Shown piece after piece: positions 25,701 to 34,497 of a DNA stretch of 64,000 nucleotides. Positions within the stretch are counted from its first letter, which is position 1, and the number at the start of each line of letters is the position of its first letter. Position numbers and translations under genes: made by a program. Source of the DNA: a bacterium. Lineage in GTDB: Bacteria; Oederibacteriota; CAKKQC01. The DNA is taken from assembly GCA_919901855.1 (NCBI GenBank), contig CAKKQC010000021.1, positions 186,001 through 250,000 on the forward strand, given 5' to 3'. The notes under the pieces are model-generated. The model was given only the letters and a program-made list of their open reading frames with translations, was not told the DNA's origin and did not search any database.

Positions 25701-26835
25701 CGAACTCGAGATGCGGGAGACCCGGGTCGCGACGGCGTTGCGCGCGCGTGAGAGCGCCCTGCTGGACGGCGTGTCGCGCGAGGACGTCACCTACACCACC
25801 CGTCCCGCGGGCTGGGAGAGGAACATCTCCCCCGTCATGGACGCCGCGGACCGCGTGTTCGTTCCCTCCCGGCGCGGCCGGTCCGGCGGCAGGTCCTATC
25901 CGGCGGGCGTGTTCAGCCTGAGCGGCGGAGAACCGCGGACCGCGGGGAACCGGAGCGAGGCCTGGTTCAACCGGCGCGGGAACGCGGTGGTGCGGGTCCG
26001 GGTGGGCGAGCCCGGGCTGTACCCGGTGACGGTGGCGGCGTCGGGAACCGCGCGGGACGGCGTGTTCCCGGCCGTGCTGTTCTGCGTGAACGGCGTGATC
26101 CAGGGCGGACTGACCGTGGATGCGGCCGCGCCGCAGGGATACGAGTTCGTCGCCGGGTTCGCGGCCGGCGAGAACGCCCTGGAGATCGCATTCGTCAACG
26201 GGTCGGAATGGGGCGGCGGGCGCGAGCTGGCGCTGGGCCCGGTCGAGGTCGGGCCGCGGCTCCGGTATCCGCCCGGGAGCGAGGTCCTGGTCTCTCCCGG
26301 GGCCGTCGTGGCGATGAAGACGGGGGATACCACCGTGGTCCTGGACGGGATGAACTGGGACCGGGACGGGGACAACGCCGTGCGGGGACGGAGGTACGCG
26401 ACCGCGCTCCTGGCCGGCCTGGAGGCCGGGTTTCCGGCGCCGTCGGGGCGCGGCGTCTGCGAGGCCCTGCCGCTCGGTGCCTTCCGGCTGACCGGCGAGA
26501 GCCCGTACTCGTCGGTGTCGGGAAGCGGGATCGCGCTGAGGAGCGCGGGCCGGGTCGAGGCCGGGTTCGAGTGCGCGCGCGCGGGCGCCTACGGGATCCT
26601 CGTGACCGGGAACTCGACCCCGGCCGGGGGCGAGTACGCGAAGCTGAGGTTCTCGGTGGACGGCCGGGAGCTGTCGACGACCGAGCTGGTCGGATCAGGA
26701 AGGTGCGGCGGCGGTCCGGTGACACTGGAACCGGGCCGTCACCGGATGGCGATCGAGTTCATCAACGACGCGATCATCGCGGGAGAGGACCGGAACCTCT
26801 TCATCGACTCGGTCGGGATGTGCGCCGGATGGTAG
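22762..26835 (+). CDS. Large secreted GH2-like glycosidase with accessory modules
   Basis: A TTG at 22762 gives a signal peptide (ARQGGLSLLAIIFALG) and a 1357-residue protein; this start is inferred, with no strong ribosome-binding site. Residues about 30-180 are the sugar-binding domain of GH2, then an Ig-like domain and a TIM barrel with acid/base E407 (LWSLGNE) and nucleophile E508 (YIGEYLW). Beyond about 600 lie domains not part of basic GH2: an Ig-like domain, a segment resembling the glutamine-amidotransferase-like domain of some beta-galactosidases (LVVAPNALG), and two copies of a CBM36/60-like module (GYEFVAGFAAGENALEIAF; EFINDAIIAGEDRNLFID). Substrate could be a beta-galactoside, mannoside or glucuronide. 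It overlaps the pectate lyase gene by 7 bases. Confidence 0.8.
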   Translation: MARQGGLSLLAIIFALGVNGGARGSDGVREDISLNGKWEHVVVPAKSDNVPAEGWKEFTVPGTVWLGTEAPGKYLWLRREVEIPDKSPGCRFFVDVRGAKYDPHVYVDGVLAGFRLEGFSPFEVEITGLVKPGGRHRIGIRCRDHGVVFSRKESSKGKFLAPVGGYKNPAGPFGDILLRIRPPVRLVDRDLVIVTSTRKGTITVTGRVDGGGGDGLMVDAVVLDGGKERLRLDAGRVGPGGEWTIAKAFPDARCWSPEAPHLYHLGISLRRGGDLVDAQTIRFGFKEIWTEGPDFYLNGVKRHLLASSTWPVTQPQSDEEIRRNLETMRAGNVCTFRLHTEPWPARWLDIADEVGVMIVDEAAVYTDTGSYAYSDHGFWENYRTHLAELVRRDRNHACLALWSLGNEIMFMGNARTCPDLEKKLAELGRFVKGIDPHHPVTFEADLDPGGSYDVIGLHYPWELPNQHAYPVICDWLGSRVQTEAGGGMLGQRSTGFLWERKKPLYIGEYLWVPIRDYSAGSVFFGDEAYLNRGEHTDRARVRAWTDQTLAYRRSGVSAMCPWSAFDFGGRPGKRRGYDEQKEFYRRVAAYLRTRDNRVFAGEKATLEFDVFNDSAKTLSLELRLLRAGKTVASATLVLEPAGYRPVSLAVEAPPVKGRKVFALEAVLLADGDEVHRAACSLGVEPKTELAAPAGTRLVTYDPAGTWPGSVKSLDGLAGVDSARTVLVVAPNALGKDSGGGVPVIGGTAFDTAAFTGFLRSGGRAVVLEQETLGPLGMGLRLVEHGSTMTFPLNPRHPLLEGIGAGDLAFWRGDLYVARRQVVRPESAGGRAIVVSGGPSSLDQAAVVEFPAGKGRLVLVQALVGGKYGTEPAARRLLANAVAYLARWRPPRRDRTLLLGDDDAFAARLSSVGVEFERAAGSLRPSGLAGVGLLILEGGGEGITGSREAVAGFVRSGGGRIYWHRPGAEAFRALGKALGASELEMRETRVATALRARESALLDGVSREDVTYTTRPAGWERNISPVMDAADRVFVPSRRGRSGGRSYPAGVFSLSGGEPRTAGNRSEAWFNRRGNAVVRVRVGEPGLYPVTVAASGTARDGVFPAVLFCVNGVIQGGLTVDAAAPQGYEFVAGFAAGENALEIAFVNGSEWGGGRELALGPVEVGPRLRYPPGSEVLVSPGAVVAMKTGDTTVVLDGMNWDRDGDNAVRGRRYATALLAGLEAGFPAPSGRGVCEALPLGAFRLTGESPYSSVSGSGIALRSAGRVEAGFECARAGAYGILVTGNSTPAGGEYAKLRFSVDGRELSTTELVGSGRCGGGPVTLEPGRHRMAIEFINDAIIAGEDRNLFIDSVGMCAGW

Positions 26836-28898
26836 CGTCGGCACTGGCGGCCGCCCTGGCCGCCGGCGTGGCGTCGGCCGGCCATCCGCGGCTTGACGCC
26901 GGACGGCCCGCAGGCTGGTACCGGACGCCGGAAGCGGCGCGGATCGCGGCCAATGTGCTCTCGTACCAGACGCCGTCCGGGGGGTGGCCGAAGAACATCG
27001 ACATGACGGCGGGTCCGAGGCCGCCGGGCGCCGCGCCGGGCCTTGCGACGATCGACAACGGGGCGACGGCGGACCAGATGCGATTCCTGATGAGGTTTGC
27101 CGCGGCGGGCGGGGGGACGGCGTACGGGCAGGCTGTTCGCCGGGGCCTCGCCTGGATCCTCACGGCGCAGTACCCGAGCGGCGGCTGGCCCCAGATCTTC
27201 CCGTTGGCCGGCGGCTACCGCGACCGGATCACGTTCAACGACGACGCCATGGTCAACGCCCTCGAAGGCCTGCGCGACGCGGCGCGGGACGGCGGAGGGT
27301 GCGTGGATGCGGGCCGCCGCGAAGCCGCGGGCGCCGCCGTCCACCGGGGCGTCGAATGCATCCTCCGGTGCCAGATCGTGGTCGCGGGGACGAGGACGGC
27401 GTGGTGCCAGCAACACGACGAGAGGACTTTTGCCCCCGCTCCCGGCCGCTCGTACGAGCCGGCCGCGCTCGCGAGCGCCGAGAGCGTCCGCATCGTGCGG
27501 TTTCTGATGGGGGAACCGCCGTCGCCCGGGGTGACCGGGGCGGTCGAAGCCGCGGTGGCCTGGCTCCGGAAGGCGCGGCTTCCAGACGGCCGATGGGCGC
27601 GGTTCTACGAGATCGGGACCGACCGTCCGGTCTTCTGCGGCCGCGACGGGGTCGTGCGCCACTCCGTGGACGAAATCGAGTCCGAGCGCCGCGATGGCTA
27701 CGCGTGGTTCACGGACCGCCCGGCCAAGCTGCTGTCGAAGGACTACCCCCGGTGGCGGGGGAAGGAATCGAACCGCCAGGGGATGCGGTTGCGTTATTGC
27801 ACAGCTCCGCGCGGACGTCGTCATGGGCCAACTGGGGTGGATCCCGACACCCGGGGCGTCCATGATCCCTGCATCATTGCGGACCGGGGCCGGTACTACG
27901 TCTTCTCCACCGGGGACGGCCTCCCGATCCGCCGCTCGACCGACCTGGTCCATTGGGAACGCGTCGGCCGGGTCTTCGCGGCCACGCCGTCGTGGGTGAG
28001 CGCGGCCGTGCCTGGGGTGGGGGCGCTGTGGGCGCCGGATATCAGCCGGCGGAACGGCCGGTTCCACCTGTACTATGCCGCCTCGACGTTCGGGAGCAAC
28101 CGCTCGTGCATCGGTCTGGCGTCCAATGCCACGCTCGATCCGGACGCGCCGGACTACGGGTGGCGGGATGAAGGCGAAGTGATCGCCTCGCGGCCGGGCG
28201 ATGACTATGACGCGATCGATCCGCAGGCGGTGTGCGATCGCGCCGGGCGCTGGTGGCTCGCGTTCGGCTCCTACTGGAGTGGGATCAAGGTGGTTCCGCT
28301 CGATGCCGCCACGGGGAAACCTGAAGGCCATCCCGTGGCGTTGACGGCGATCGCGCGCCGCCCCTCCACCGACATCGAGGCGCCCTTCATCGTGGAGCAC
28401 GCGGGCTTCTACTACCTCTTCGCGTCCACGGGCCAGTGCTGCCGCGGCGCGGAGAGCACCTACGAGATCCGCGCGGGCCGGTCGCGATTCCCGGCGGGAC
28501 CCTATCTGGACCGTCGGGGGAAAGGCATGATGGAGGGCGGCGGCGACCTGATCCTGGGTGGCGATGAACGGTGGCGGGGCCCCGGACACTGCGCCGTGCT
28601 CTCCGACGCCGGACAGGATTTCCTGGTCTATCACGCCTACGATGCGTACCACGACGGTCAGCCGACACTGCACGTGCGCCGCCTCCGGTGGACCGCGGAC
28701 GGCTGGCCCGAGGCGGGCGAGCCGGTCGTCATTCGGGGGAAGCGCATCCCCTCCCGGTTCCATGTCTGCGGCGATTGCGGGTCGCGAGTGGAAGCGGTTG
28801 CGGTCGCGTGTGAGTACTCGGCGGGCGGAATGCCGTCGGTGGGTGACCGGTCCGGCCCGGTCATTCATCTTCCCGCAATTGATATAGTGTGCCGATGA
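26829..28898 (+). CDS. Secreted PL10 pectate lyase / GH43 arabinanase-like fusion
   Basis: A 689-residue fusion. After a signal peptide (MVASALAAALAAGVASA), residues about 20-312 match polysaccharide lyase family 10: PSGGWPKNIDM, FNDDAMVNALEGLRD, TAWCQQHDE and LLSKDYPRWR. Residues about 340-640 match GH43 endo-1,5-alpha-L-arabinanase: the base Asp346 in GVHDPCI, LWAPDISRRNGRFHLYY, and GSYWSGIKV. The linker is short and lies where PL10 enzymes normally stop. It would cut polygalacturonate and the arabinan side chains of pectin. The C-terminal tail past about 640 has no family match and overlaps the next promoter, so the original GH43 end may have been lost. Coupled to GH2. Confidence 0.8.
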   Translation: MVASALAAALAAGVASAGHPRLDAGRPAGWYRTPEAARIAANVLSYQTPSGGWPKNIDMTAGPRPPGAAPGLATIDNGATADQMRFLMRFAAAGGGTAYGQAVRRGLAWILTAQYPSGGWPQIFPLAGGYRDRITFNDDAMVNALEGLRDAARDGGGCVDAGRREAAGAAVHRGVECILRCQIVVAGTRTAWCQQHDERTFAPAPGRSYEPAALASAESVRIVRFLMGEPPSPGVTGAVEAAVAWLRKARLPDGRWARFYEIGTDRPVFCGRDGVVRHSVDEIESERRDGYAWFTDRPAKLLSKDYPRWRGKESNRQGMRLRYCTAPRGRRHGPTGVDPDTRGVHDPCIIADRGRYYVFSTGDGLPIRRSTDLVHWERVGRVFAATPSWVSAAVPGVGALWAPDISRRNGRFHLYYAASTFGSNRSCIGLASNATLDPDAPDYGWRDEGEVIASRPGDDYDAIDPQAVCDRAGRWWLAFGSYWSGIKVVPLDAATGKPEGHPVALTAIARRPSTDIEAPFIVEHAGFYYLFASTGQCCRGAESTYEIRAGRSRFPAGPYLDRRGKGMMEGGGDLILGGDERWRGPGHCAVLSDAGQDFLVYHAYDAYHDGQPTLHVRRLRWTADGWPEAGEPVVIRGKRIPSRFHVCGDCGSRVEAVAVACEYSAGGMPSVGDRSGPVIHLPAIDIVCR
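28883..28888 (+). promoter_or_regulatory. Leaderless-type -10 box (TATAGT)
   Basis: TATAGT ends 6 bases before the ATG at 28895. It lies inside the 3' end of the preceding fusion gene and favours ATG 28895 over the GTG at 28889. Confidence 0.5.
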
Positions 28899-30046
28899 CA
28901 TTGCCGTCCCGGCTTCGCGCCGCTGCCATTCTCGCCGGCCTGACCGGAAGCCTCGTGATGATCTCGAGGGGGGCGGGCGCGGCGCCGGCATCCGAGACCC
29001 CTGCCATGGTCTTTGTCCGCCGGATGGGGCTGGGCTGGAACCTCGGCAACACGCTGGAGGCCTGCGGCGACTGGATCAAGGGCGGCCGGGTCCGCGACTA
29101 CGAAACCGCCTGGGGCAATCCGGTGACGACGCGTGAACTGGTCCATGCGATCCGGGAGGCCGGGTTCGGGTCGGTCCGGATTCCCGTGGCCTGGTCGAAC
29201 CTGATGGGCGAAAACTTCACGATTGATACCCGGCTCCTCGAGCGCGTCGGCCGGGTGGTCGATGACGTGCTGGATGAAGGCATGGTCGCCGTCGTCAATA
29301 TCCACTGGGACGGCGGCTGGTGGGAGCACTTCCAGACGGACGAGCCCGGCACCATGCGCCGGTACACCCGGATGTGGTCCCAGATCGCCGGGCACTGCCG
29401 GGACCGGTCAACGAATCTCGTCTTCGAGTCGCTCAACGAGGAGGGGAACTTCCCGAAGCTCTGGGATCCCTACAAGCCCGGACAGGCGGAGGGCAAGCGG
29501 CAGGCGTACGCCATCCTCAACCGGATCAACCAGGCCTTTGTGGACCTGACCCGCACCTCCGGTGGCATGAACGGCGTCCGGCCGCTCCTCATCGCGGGGC
29601 ATTCAACCGACATCGACCGGACGACCGACCCCGAATTCCGCATGCCGACGGACCCGGCGAAGATGTCCATCGTCTCGGTGCACTACTACACGCCCTCCAC
29701 GTTCGCCATTCTTGAGAAGGACGCGTCGTGGGGCAAGGCCAGATCCACCTGGGGGACGAGGGAAGACCTCAAGGAACTCGACGACAACTTCAAGAAACTG
29801 CACGAGCGGTTCCTCACGCAGGGCATTCCGGTGATCGTGGGCGAGTACGGCGGGGCGGCGAAGAACAAGGACCCGGTCAGCGTGCGGACCTACAACCTGA
29901 CGATCGCCGGGAGGGCCTTGCGGCTGGGCATGTGCCCGATGCTCTGGGACGCCGGCGGGTACTTCAACCGGAAGATCCTCCGGTTCAACGATCCGGAACT
30001 CGCCGACGGGTTCCGGAAGCTCGCCGCACCGGACCGGACGCCATGA
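28895..30046 (+). CDS. Secreted GH5 endo-beta-glycanase
   Basis: The 383-residue protein has a signal peptide and one GH5 catalytic domain: GLGWNLGNTLEACG, FGSVRIPVAW, NIHWDGGWWEHF, the acid/base E182 in FESLNEEG and the nucleophile E317 in VIVGEYGG. It has no extra binding module. GH5 enzymes include cellulases, mannanases and xyloglucanases; this sequence looks cellulase-like, but the subfamily was not determined. Its stop overlaps the start of the GH29 gene (ATGA), so the two are translationally coupled. Confidence 0.9.
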   Translation: MTLPSRLRAAAILAGLTGSLVMISRGAGAAPASETPAMVFVRRMGLGWNLGNTLEACGDWIKGGRVRDYETAWGNPVTTRELVHAIREAGFGSVRIPVAWSNLMGENFTIDTRLLERVGRVVDDVLDEGMVAVVNIHWDGGWWEHFQTDEPGTMRRYTRMWSQIAGHCRDRSTNLVFESLNEEGNFPKLWDPYKPGQAEGKRQAYAILNRINQAFVDLTRTSGGMNGVRPLLIAGHSTDIDRTTDPEFRMPTDPAKMSIVSVHYYTPSTFAILEKDASWGKARSTWGTREDLKELDDNFKKLHERFLTQGIPVIVGEYGGAAKNKDPVSVRTYNLTIAGRALRLGMCPMLWDAGGYFNRKILRFNDPELADGFRKLAAPDRTP

Positions 30047-32169
30047 CCCGGCTGGACGCCGACGATTCAGAGGAGGCCGTGCTGGCCAAGGCGGCGCAGG
30101 TGCGGCCGACCGCCCGCCAGCTCGCGTGGCAGCGCGACGAGATCTCGGCCTTCGTGCATTTCGGGATGAACACCTTCACGAACCGCGAATGGGGGGACGG
30201 ATCGGAGGATCCCGCGCTGTTCAACCCGGCCGCCCTCGATGCCGGGCAGTGGGCCCGCGCGGCGAAGTCGGCCGGCATCACGCGCATGATCCTCACGGCC
30301 AAGCACCACGACGGATTCTGCCTGTGGCCCACCCGGTACACCGAACACTGCGTAAGGAGCAGCCCCTGGAAGGGCGGCCGGGGCGACGTGCTGGGGGAAT
30401 TCGTCGCGGCGTGCCGTACGCAAGGCCTGCGCTACGGCGTCTATCTCTCGCCGTGGGACCGGCACGAGCGGAGTTACGGTGATTCCCCCCGGTACAACCG
30501 GTATTTCCTGAACCAGCTCCGGGAGGTGTTGACGACCTATCCCGGATTCGAGGAAGTCTGGTTCGACGGCGCCTGCGCGGAGGGACCCAATGGCAGGAAG
30601 CAGGAGTACGACTGGCGCGCGTACTGGCGGCTGATCCGGGAACTCGCACCATCCGCGACGATCAGCGTCCGGGGACCGGATGTCCGCTGGTGCGGGAACG
30701 AGGCGGGACACGCCCGGGTCAGTGAGTGGAGCGTCATCCCGATGCCCGGCGACGGACGGGCGTGGGAGCGCTCCGACGAGACGCTGGGAGGTTATCTGCG
30801 GGACATCCACGGGGACGACCTGGGCAGCCGGCAGGCGCTGATGCGAAGTCGGGGAGATCGGGCGAGGCTGGCGTGGTACCCCAGCCAGGTGAACACGTCC
30901 ATCCGCCCGGGCTGGTTCTACCATGAGAACGAGGACGACCGCGTCCGCCCGCTCGGCGAGTTGCTGGACGTCTACTACGGTTCGGTCGGCGGAAACGGCC
31001 AGTTCCTCCTCAACATTCCGCCGGACCGGAGGGGCCTGTTCCATGAGCGGGATGTCGCCCGGCTCGCGCAGTTCGGCGGGGTCCTCAAGCAGACGTTCGG
31101 TCGGGATCTCGCGGCGGGAGCCCGGCTGACCGCGGAGGTGACCGGCGGCGCTTCGGTGGGCGACCCGACATCGCTGCTGGACGGCGATCCCGGCACGTTC
31201 TGGACCACGACGGACGGCGCGACCACGGTCACGATCACCGCGGAATGGCCGGCCCCGGTCCGGGCCAACTGCCTCTCGCTTCAGGAGTACATCGCCTCGG
31301 GCCAGCGCGTCGAGACCTTCGACGTGGAGATCCTCACGGAGGGGGGGTGGTCACGGGTCGCCGGCGGGACCGTCATCGGTCACAAACGGTTGGTCCGCTT
31401 CGCCGATGCCACCCTCTCCGGCGTCAGGGTCCATTTCACGCGATTCCGTCTCCGGCCCGCGTTGACGGGCCTCGGCCTGTATCTGGCTCCCGCGATCCTG
31501 GCCGGACCGAAGATCGCCCGCGACCTCGGGGGCCTCGTGACGATCACACCGCCGGCGGGAGCATACGCGCGTTACACCCTGGACGGCACCGATCCGACGG
31601 ATGCCTCGGCGCGGTACACGAACACGATCCCGCTGCCCCGGGGCGGCGTCATGCAGGCGGCTTCCTTCCCGTTGACCCCGGGCGGGGAGATCGCCGGCAG
31701 CGGGCCGGTGGCGAGCCGCGTCGAGTACGGACCGGCGAAGGGGAAATGGAAGATCCTGAGTTGCGATTCCCAGGATGACGCCGGCGGCCGGGCCGAGCGC
31801 GCGATCGACGACGATCCCGGGACGTTCTGGGAGACCCGGCACCGCGACGGCACCGACCCCGGGCCGCACCATCTCGCGGTGGACCTGGGCGAGACCGTGG
31901 CGGTGCGCGGATTCTCGTACACGCCGCGCCAGGACGGCTGGGACGGCGGCATCGTCATGCAGGCCAGATTCGAGGTCAGCCTTGACGGAACGAACTGGGT
32001 TGTGGCCGCGGATCGGGTGGGGTTTGACAACATCGTCAACAGCCGGACGCAGCAGATCGTGAGGCTGGCCGCGCCCGTGTCCGCCCGATATTTCAGGATG
32101 ACGGCGCTGCGGACCGTAGGCGACAGTGACCGGGCGTCGGCGGCCGAGATTGATGTGATCGTCGGATAG
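30043..32169 (+). CDS. GH29 alpha-L-fucosidase with F5/8-type C-terminal domain
   Basis: This 708-residue protein starts by ATGA overlap with the GH5 gene and has no signal peptide. The GH29 domain covers residues about 20-345: EISAFVHFGMNTF, LTAKHHDGFCLWP and the nucleophile Asp175 in EVWFDGA, then PGWFYHENEDDRVR. Residues about 350-475 and 575-708 carry F5/8-type (CBM32-like) beta-sandwiches separated by a chitobiase-type module (YTLDGTDPTD). It removes terminal alpha-L-fucose or a similar sugar from side chains. The lack of signal suggests action on imported oligosaccharides. A 26-bp piece of its C-terminal domain recurs at 36048-36073. Confidence 0.9.
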   Translation: MTRLDADDSEEAVLAKAAQVRPTARQLAWQRDEISAFVHFGMNTFTNREWGDGSEDPALFNPAALDAGQWARAAKSAGITRMILTAKHHDGFCLWPTRYTEHCVRSSPWKGGRGDVLGEFVAACRTQGLRYGVYLSPWDRHERSYGDSPRYNRYFLNQLREVLTTYPGFEEVWFDGACAEGPNGRKQEYDWRAYWRLIRELAPSATISVRGPDVRWCGNEAGHARVSEWSVIPMPGDGRAWERSDETLGGYLRDIHGDDLGSRQALMRSRGDRARLAWYPSQVNTSIRPGWFYHENEDDRVRPLGELLDVYYGSVGGNGQFLLNIPPDRRGLFHERDVARLAQFGGVLKQTFGRDLAAGARLTAEVTGGASVGDPTSLLDGDPGTFWTTTDGATTVTITAEWPAPVRANCLSLQEYIASGQRVETFDVEILTEGGWSRVAGGTVIGHKRLVRFADATLSGVRVHFTRFRLRPALTGLGLYLAPAILAGPKIARDLGGLVTITPPAGAYARYTLDGTDPTDASARYTNTIPLPRGGVMQAASFPLTPGGEIAGSGPVASRVEYGPAKGKWKILSCDSQDDAGGRAERAIDDDPGTFWETRHRDGTDPGPHHLAVDLGETVAVRGFSYTPRQDGWDGGIVMQARFEVSLDGTNWVVAADRVGFDNIVNSRTQQIVRLAAPVSARYFRMTALRTVGDSDRASAAEIDVIVG
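31762..31787 (+). repeat. 26-bp repeat inside GH29 (copy of 36048-36073)
   Basis: This stretch codes for CDSQDDAGG in the second F5/8-type domain. It matches 36048-36073 at 25 of 26 positions. Confidence 0.7.
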
Positions 32170-32181
32170 AAGGGAGACACG

Positions 32182-34497
32182 ATGATGAACAGATGGCGGT
32201 GGGCCGGACTCGTCCTGATGATCGCCTCGCAGTCGGCGGGGGCCGGGACGCTGACGGTGGACGCTTCCAAGGAGCTTCGCACCATGGATCGTCGGCGCCT
32301 GCTGGGCACCAACGTCGCGGGGTGGTACTTCAAGAAGACGTACGACAACCCGGTGCTGCGGGGTTGGATCAGGGACCTGGGCCCGATTCTGATCCGCCTG
32401 CCCGGAGGAAGCTGGGGGGACGGCACGTTCTGGAACGGGAACGGCGTGCGGCACGGCGACGACGTGGACTACTCCCGGTTCAACCCCAAGCCGTATTCCG
32501 CGTGGTCGGCCCCGTGGGGCACCTGGAACATCGACTACTCGGACTGGGCACCGGGTTTCCTGGTGGACGTCAAACCCAACGAGAGGCCCAGGATGCTCTC
32601 GACCAAGTGGCACGGTCACGTGGACGTCAAGACGATGCACGAATTCATCCGCGACCTCGGCGATGAGCCGTTCGTCATCGTGAACGCCGGCACGGGATCC
32701 CCCCGCGACGCGGCCGAGTGGGTGCGCTGGGCGAACAAGAAGATGGGATACAACGTTCGATACTGGGAGGTCGGGAACGAACAAGGGGGGTCGTGGGAAG
32801 CCGGCCACTTCCTGCCGGACGGCACGGAACTCAACGGGAACATCTTCGCCCGCCGGTACGAGGAATTCGCCCGGGCCATGAAGGCCGTGGATCCGACCAT
32901 CAAGGTGGGGTGCATGGACTGGCTGGAAGAGGTGTTGAAGCAGTGCGGCGATCAGCTCGATTTCTTCTCCATCCACGCCTACCCCGCCGGGATCGGCACG
33001 GGGCCGGGCGCGATGCCCGACGATGAACTCTTCTCCAAGCTGGACGAGGTCCGGAGGACCATGGATGAAGCCAAAGCCATCATCCGCCGGGTCCGGCCCG
33101 ACCGGGAGGGGAAGATCGAGATCAACTTTTCCGAGTGGAACATGGGCTGGGCGGACATGCGCGGGGCCCTCTGGCACGCCGGATGGGTGGGAGAAATGTT
33201 CCGGCACGGAGCGGCCTTTGCCATGCAGTGGGATGTCTTCGCCATGGTGGCGGAGGCGGAGCCCGGGAGCATGCGCCGGAGCATCTACTGGCCGTTCTGG
33301 CTGTGGAGCCGGGCCATGGGCGACACGCTGGTGGCTTCGGAACTCACGGGCGCGAAGAACGCCGCGGTGTACGCCACCCGGTCGGACCGGGGTCTTTCGA
33401 TCATGGTCATCAACCAGTCGACATGGGACCCGGTCGATCTCGACGTGAATCTGCGGGGCTTCACGCCCGGTCCGGCCGGCCGGGAGTTCCGGTTCACCCC
33501 CCGGGAGTTCTTCTGGCTGGACCGCGAGCCGGAGAAGCCCGAAGGGAAGAAGCGGCCCGCGGAGATCTGGAATACCGGCCCGGCCGTCAGGGCGTTCAAG
33601 GCCGGAGCGTCCTTCCGGGCGTCGGTCCCGCCGTCGTCGATCATCGTGTACGCGATCCCCGCCGCGGGGCAGGAGCCCGCGGTGGCGGAGACCAGTGATC
33701 CCGCTCCGCGGACGCCGAACCTGGCGCTGTGGATTCCGCCGGAGCTGTACGCCGGAGACCAGGTGGAAGCCTGGGTGTTTGCGCGCAACGGCGATGAGGA
33801 CGCCCCGTATCCGCTTCCGCTGGAGGACGGGCGCATCAGCCTCCAGGGGCCGGTGACGGCCGACCGGCGGACCATCGGGCTCCCGCAGTCGGTCGGGAGA
33901 TTCTTCATCAAGGGCGACCGCCCCGGGTCCGCCACGGTGGAGGTCCAATCCGGGAAATGGAAGGTGAGCCGGAACGTGGTGTTCAAGCCTTCAGTGCCGA
34001 AACCCCGGATCCTCTGGGACTTCGAGGGACCGACGCTGCCCGCGTCGGTGCGATCGCAGTGGAAAGTCGAATATGACGCCAGCGTCCGCCCCAATCAGCA
34101 GGTGTGCAAGATCACCCTGGATGGCGGGATTCCGGACAGTGACCGGCTGCGCGAGCTCCTGGTGGTCTCGGACTTCCCTGGAGAAGACAAGCTCGACCGG
34201 AAGAACATCCGGGGGGCCGTGTTCGACATCCGTCTGGCTCCCGATTTCGCGACCGGCGATCCGGACGCCTACATCGAAGCCGTGATGCAGAGCCCCATCA
34301 ACTGGTGGATGCCGCTGGGACGGATAAGGCTGTCGGACCTCACGCGCGGGGAGTGGAAGACCGAAACGCTCCTCACCGCCGACCCCGGGCACATCAAGGC
34401 CATGCCCAAGGCGTTCGATCTCTGGATTACCATCAGGTCGAAATCGCCCGTGATCGGTTCGATCGCTCTGGATCGCGTCGGCTTGATGGTGCGATGA
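32182..34497 (+). CDS. Secreted clan GH-A glycosidase (GH51/GH39-like), paralog 1
   Basis: The 771-residue protein has a signal peptide (WAGLVLMIASQSAGA). The N-terminal half looks like a clan GH-A TIM barrel with acid/base E200 in RYWEVGNEQGGSW and nucleophile E318 in INFSEWNMGW. LIRLPGGSWGDGTFWNG resembles the RFPGG region of GH51. It is not a standard GH51 or GH39 sequence, and I cannot assign a family. Residues about 520-770 form an uncharacterised beta-rich C-terminal region. It lies 12 bases after the GH29 gene and its stop overlaps the GH43 gene start. A close paralog is at 52368-54656, roughly two-thirds identical by eye. Confidence 0.75.
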   Translation: MMNRWRWAGLVLMIASQSAGAGTLTVDASKELRTMDRRRLLGTNVAGWYFKKTYDNPVLRGWIRDLGPILIRLPGGSWGDGTFWNGNGVRHGDDVDYSRFNPKPYSAWSAPWGTWNIDYSDWAPGFLVDVKPNERPRMLSTKWHGHVDVKTMHEFIRDLGDEPFVIVNAGTGSPRDAAEWVRWANKKMGYNVRYWEVGNEQGGSWEAGHFLPDGTELNGNIFARRYEEFARAMKAVDPTIKVGCMDWLEEVLKQCGDQLDFFSIHAYPAGIGTGPGAMPDDELFSKLDEVRRTMDEAKAIIRRVRPDREGKIEINFSEWNMGWADMRGALWHAGWVGEMFRHGAAFAMQWDVFAMVAEAEPGSMRRSIYWPFWLWSRAMGDTLVASELTGAKNAAVYATRSDRGLSIMVINQSTWDPVDLDVNLRGFTPGPAGREFRFTPREFFWLDREPEKPEGKKRPAEIWNTGPAVRAFKAGASFRASVPPSSIIVYAIPAAGQEPAVAETSDPAPRTPNLALWIPPELYAGDQVEAWVFARNGDEDAPYPLPLEDGRISLQGPVTADRRTIGLPQSVGRFFIKGDRPGSATVEVQSGKWKVSRNVVFKPSVPKPRILWDFEGPTLPASVRSQWKVEYDASVRPNQQVCKITLDGGIPDSDRLRELLVVSDFPGEDKLDRKNIRGAVFDIRLAPDFATGDPDAYIEAVMQSPINWWMPLGRIRLSDLTRGEWKTETLLTADPGHIKAMPKAFDLWITIRSKSPVIGSIALDRVGLMVR

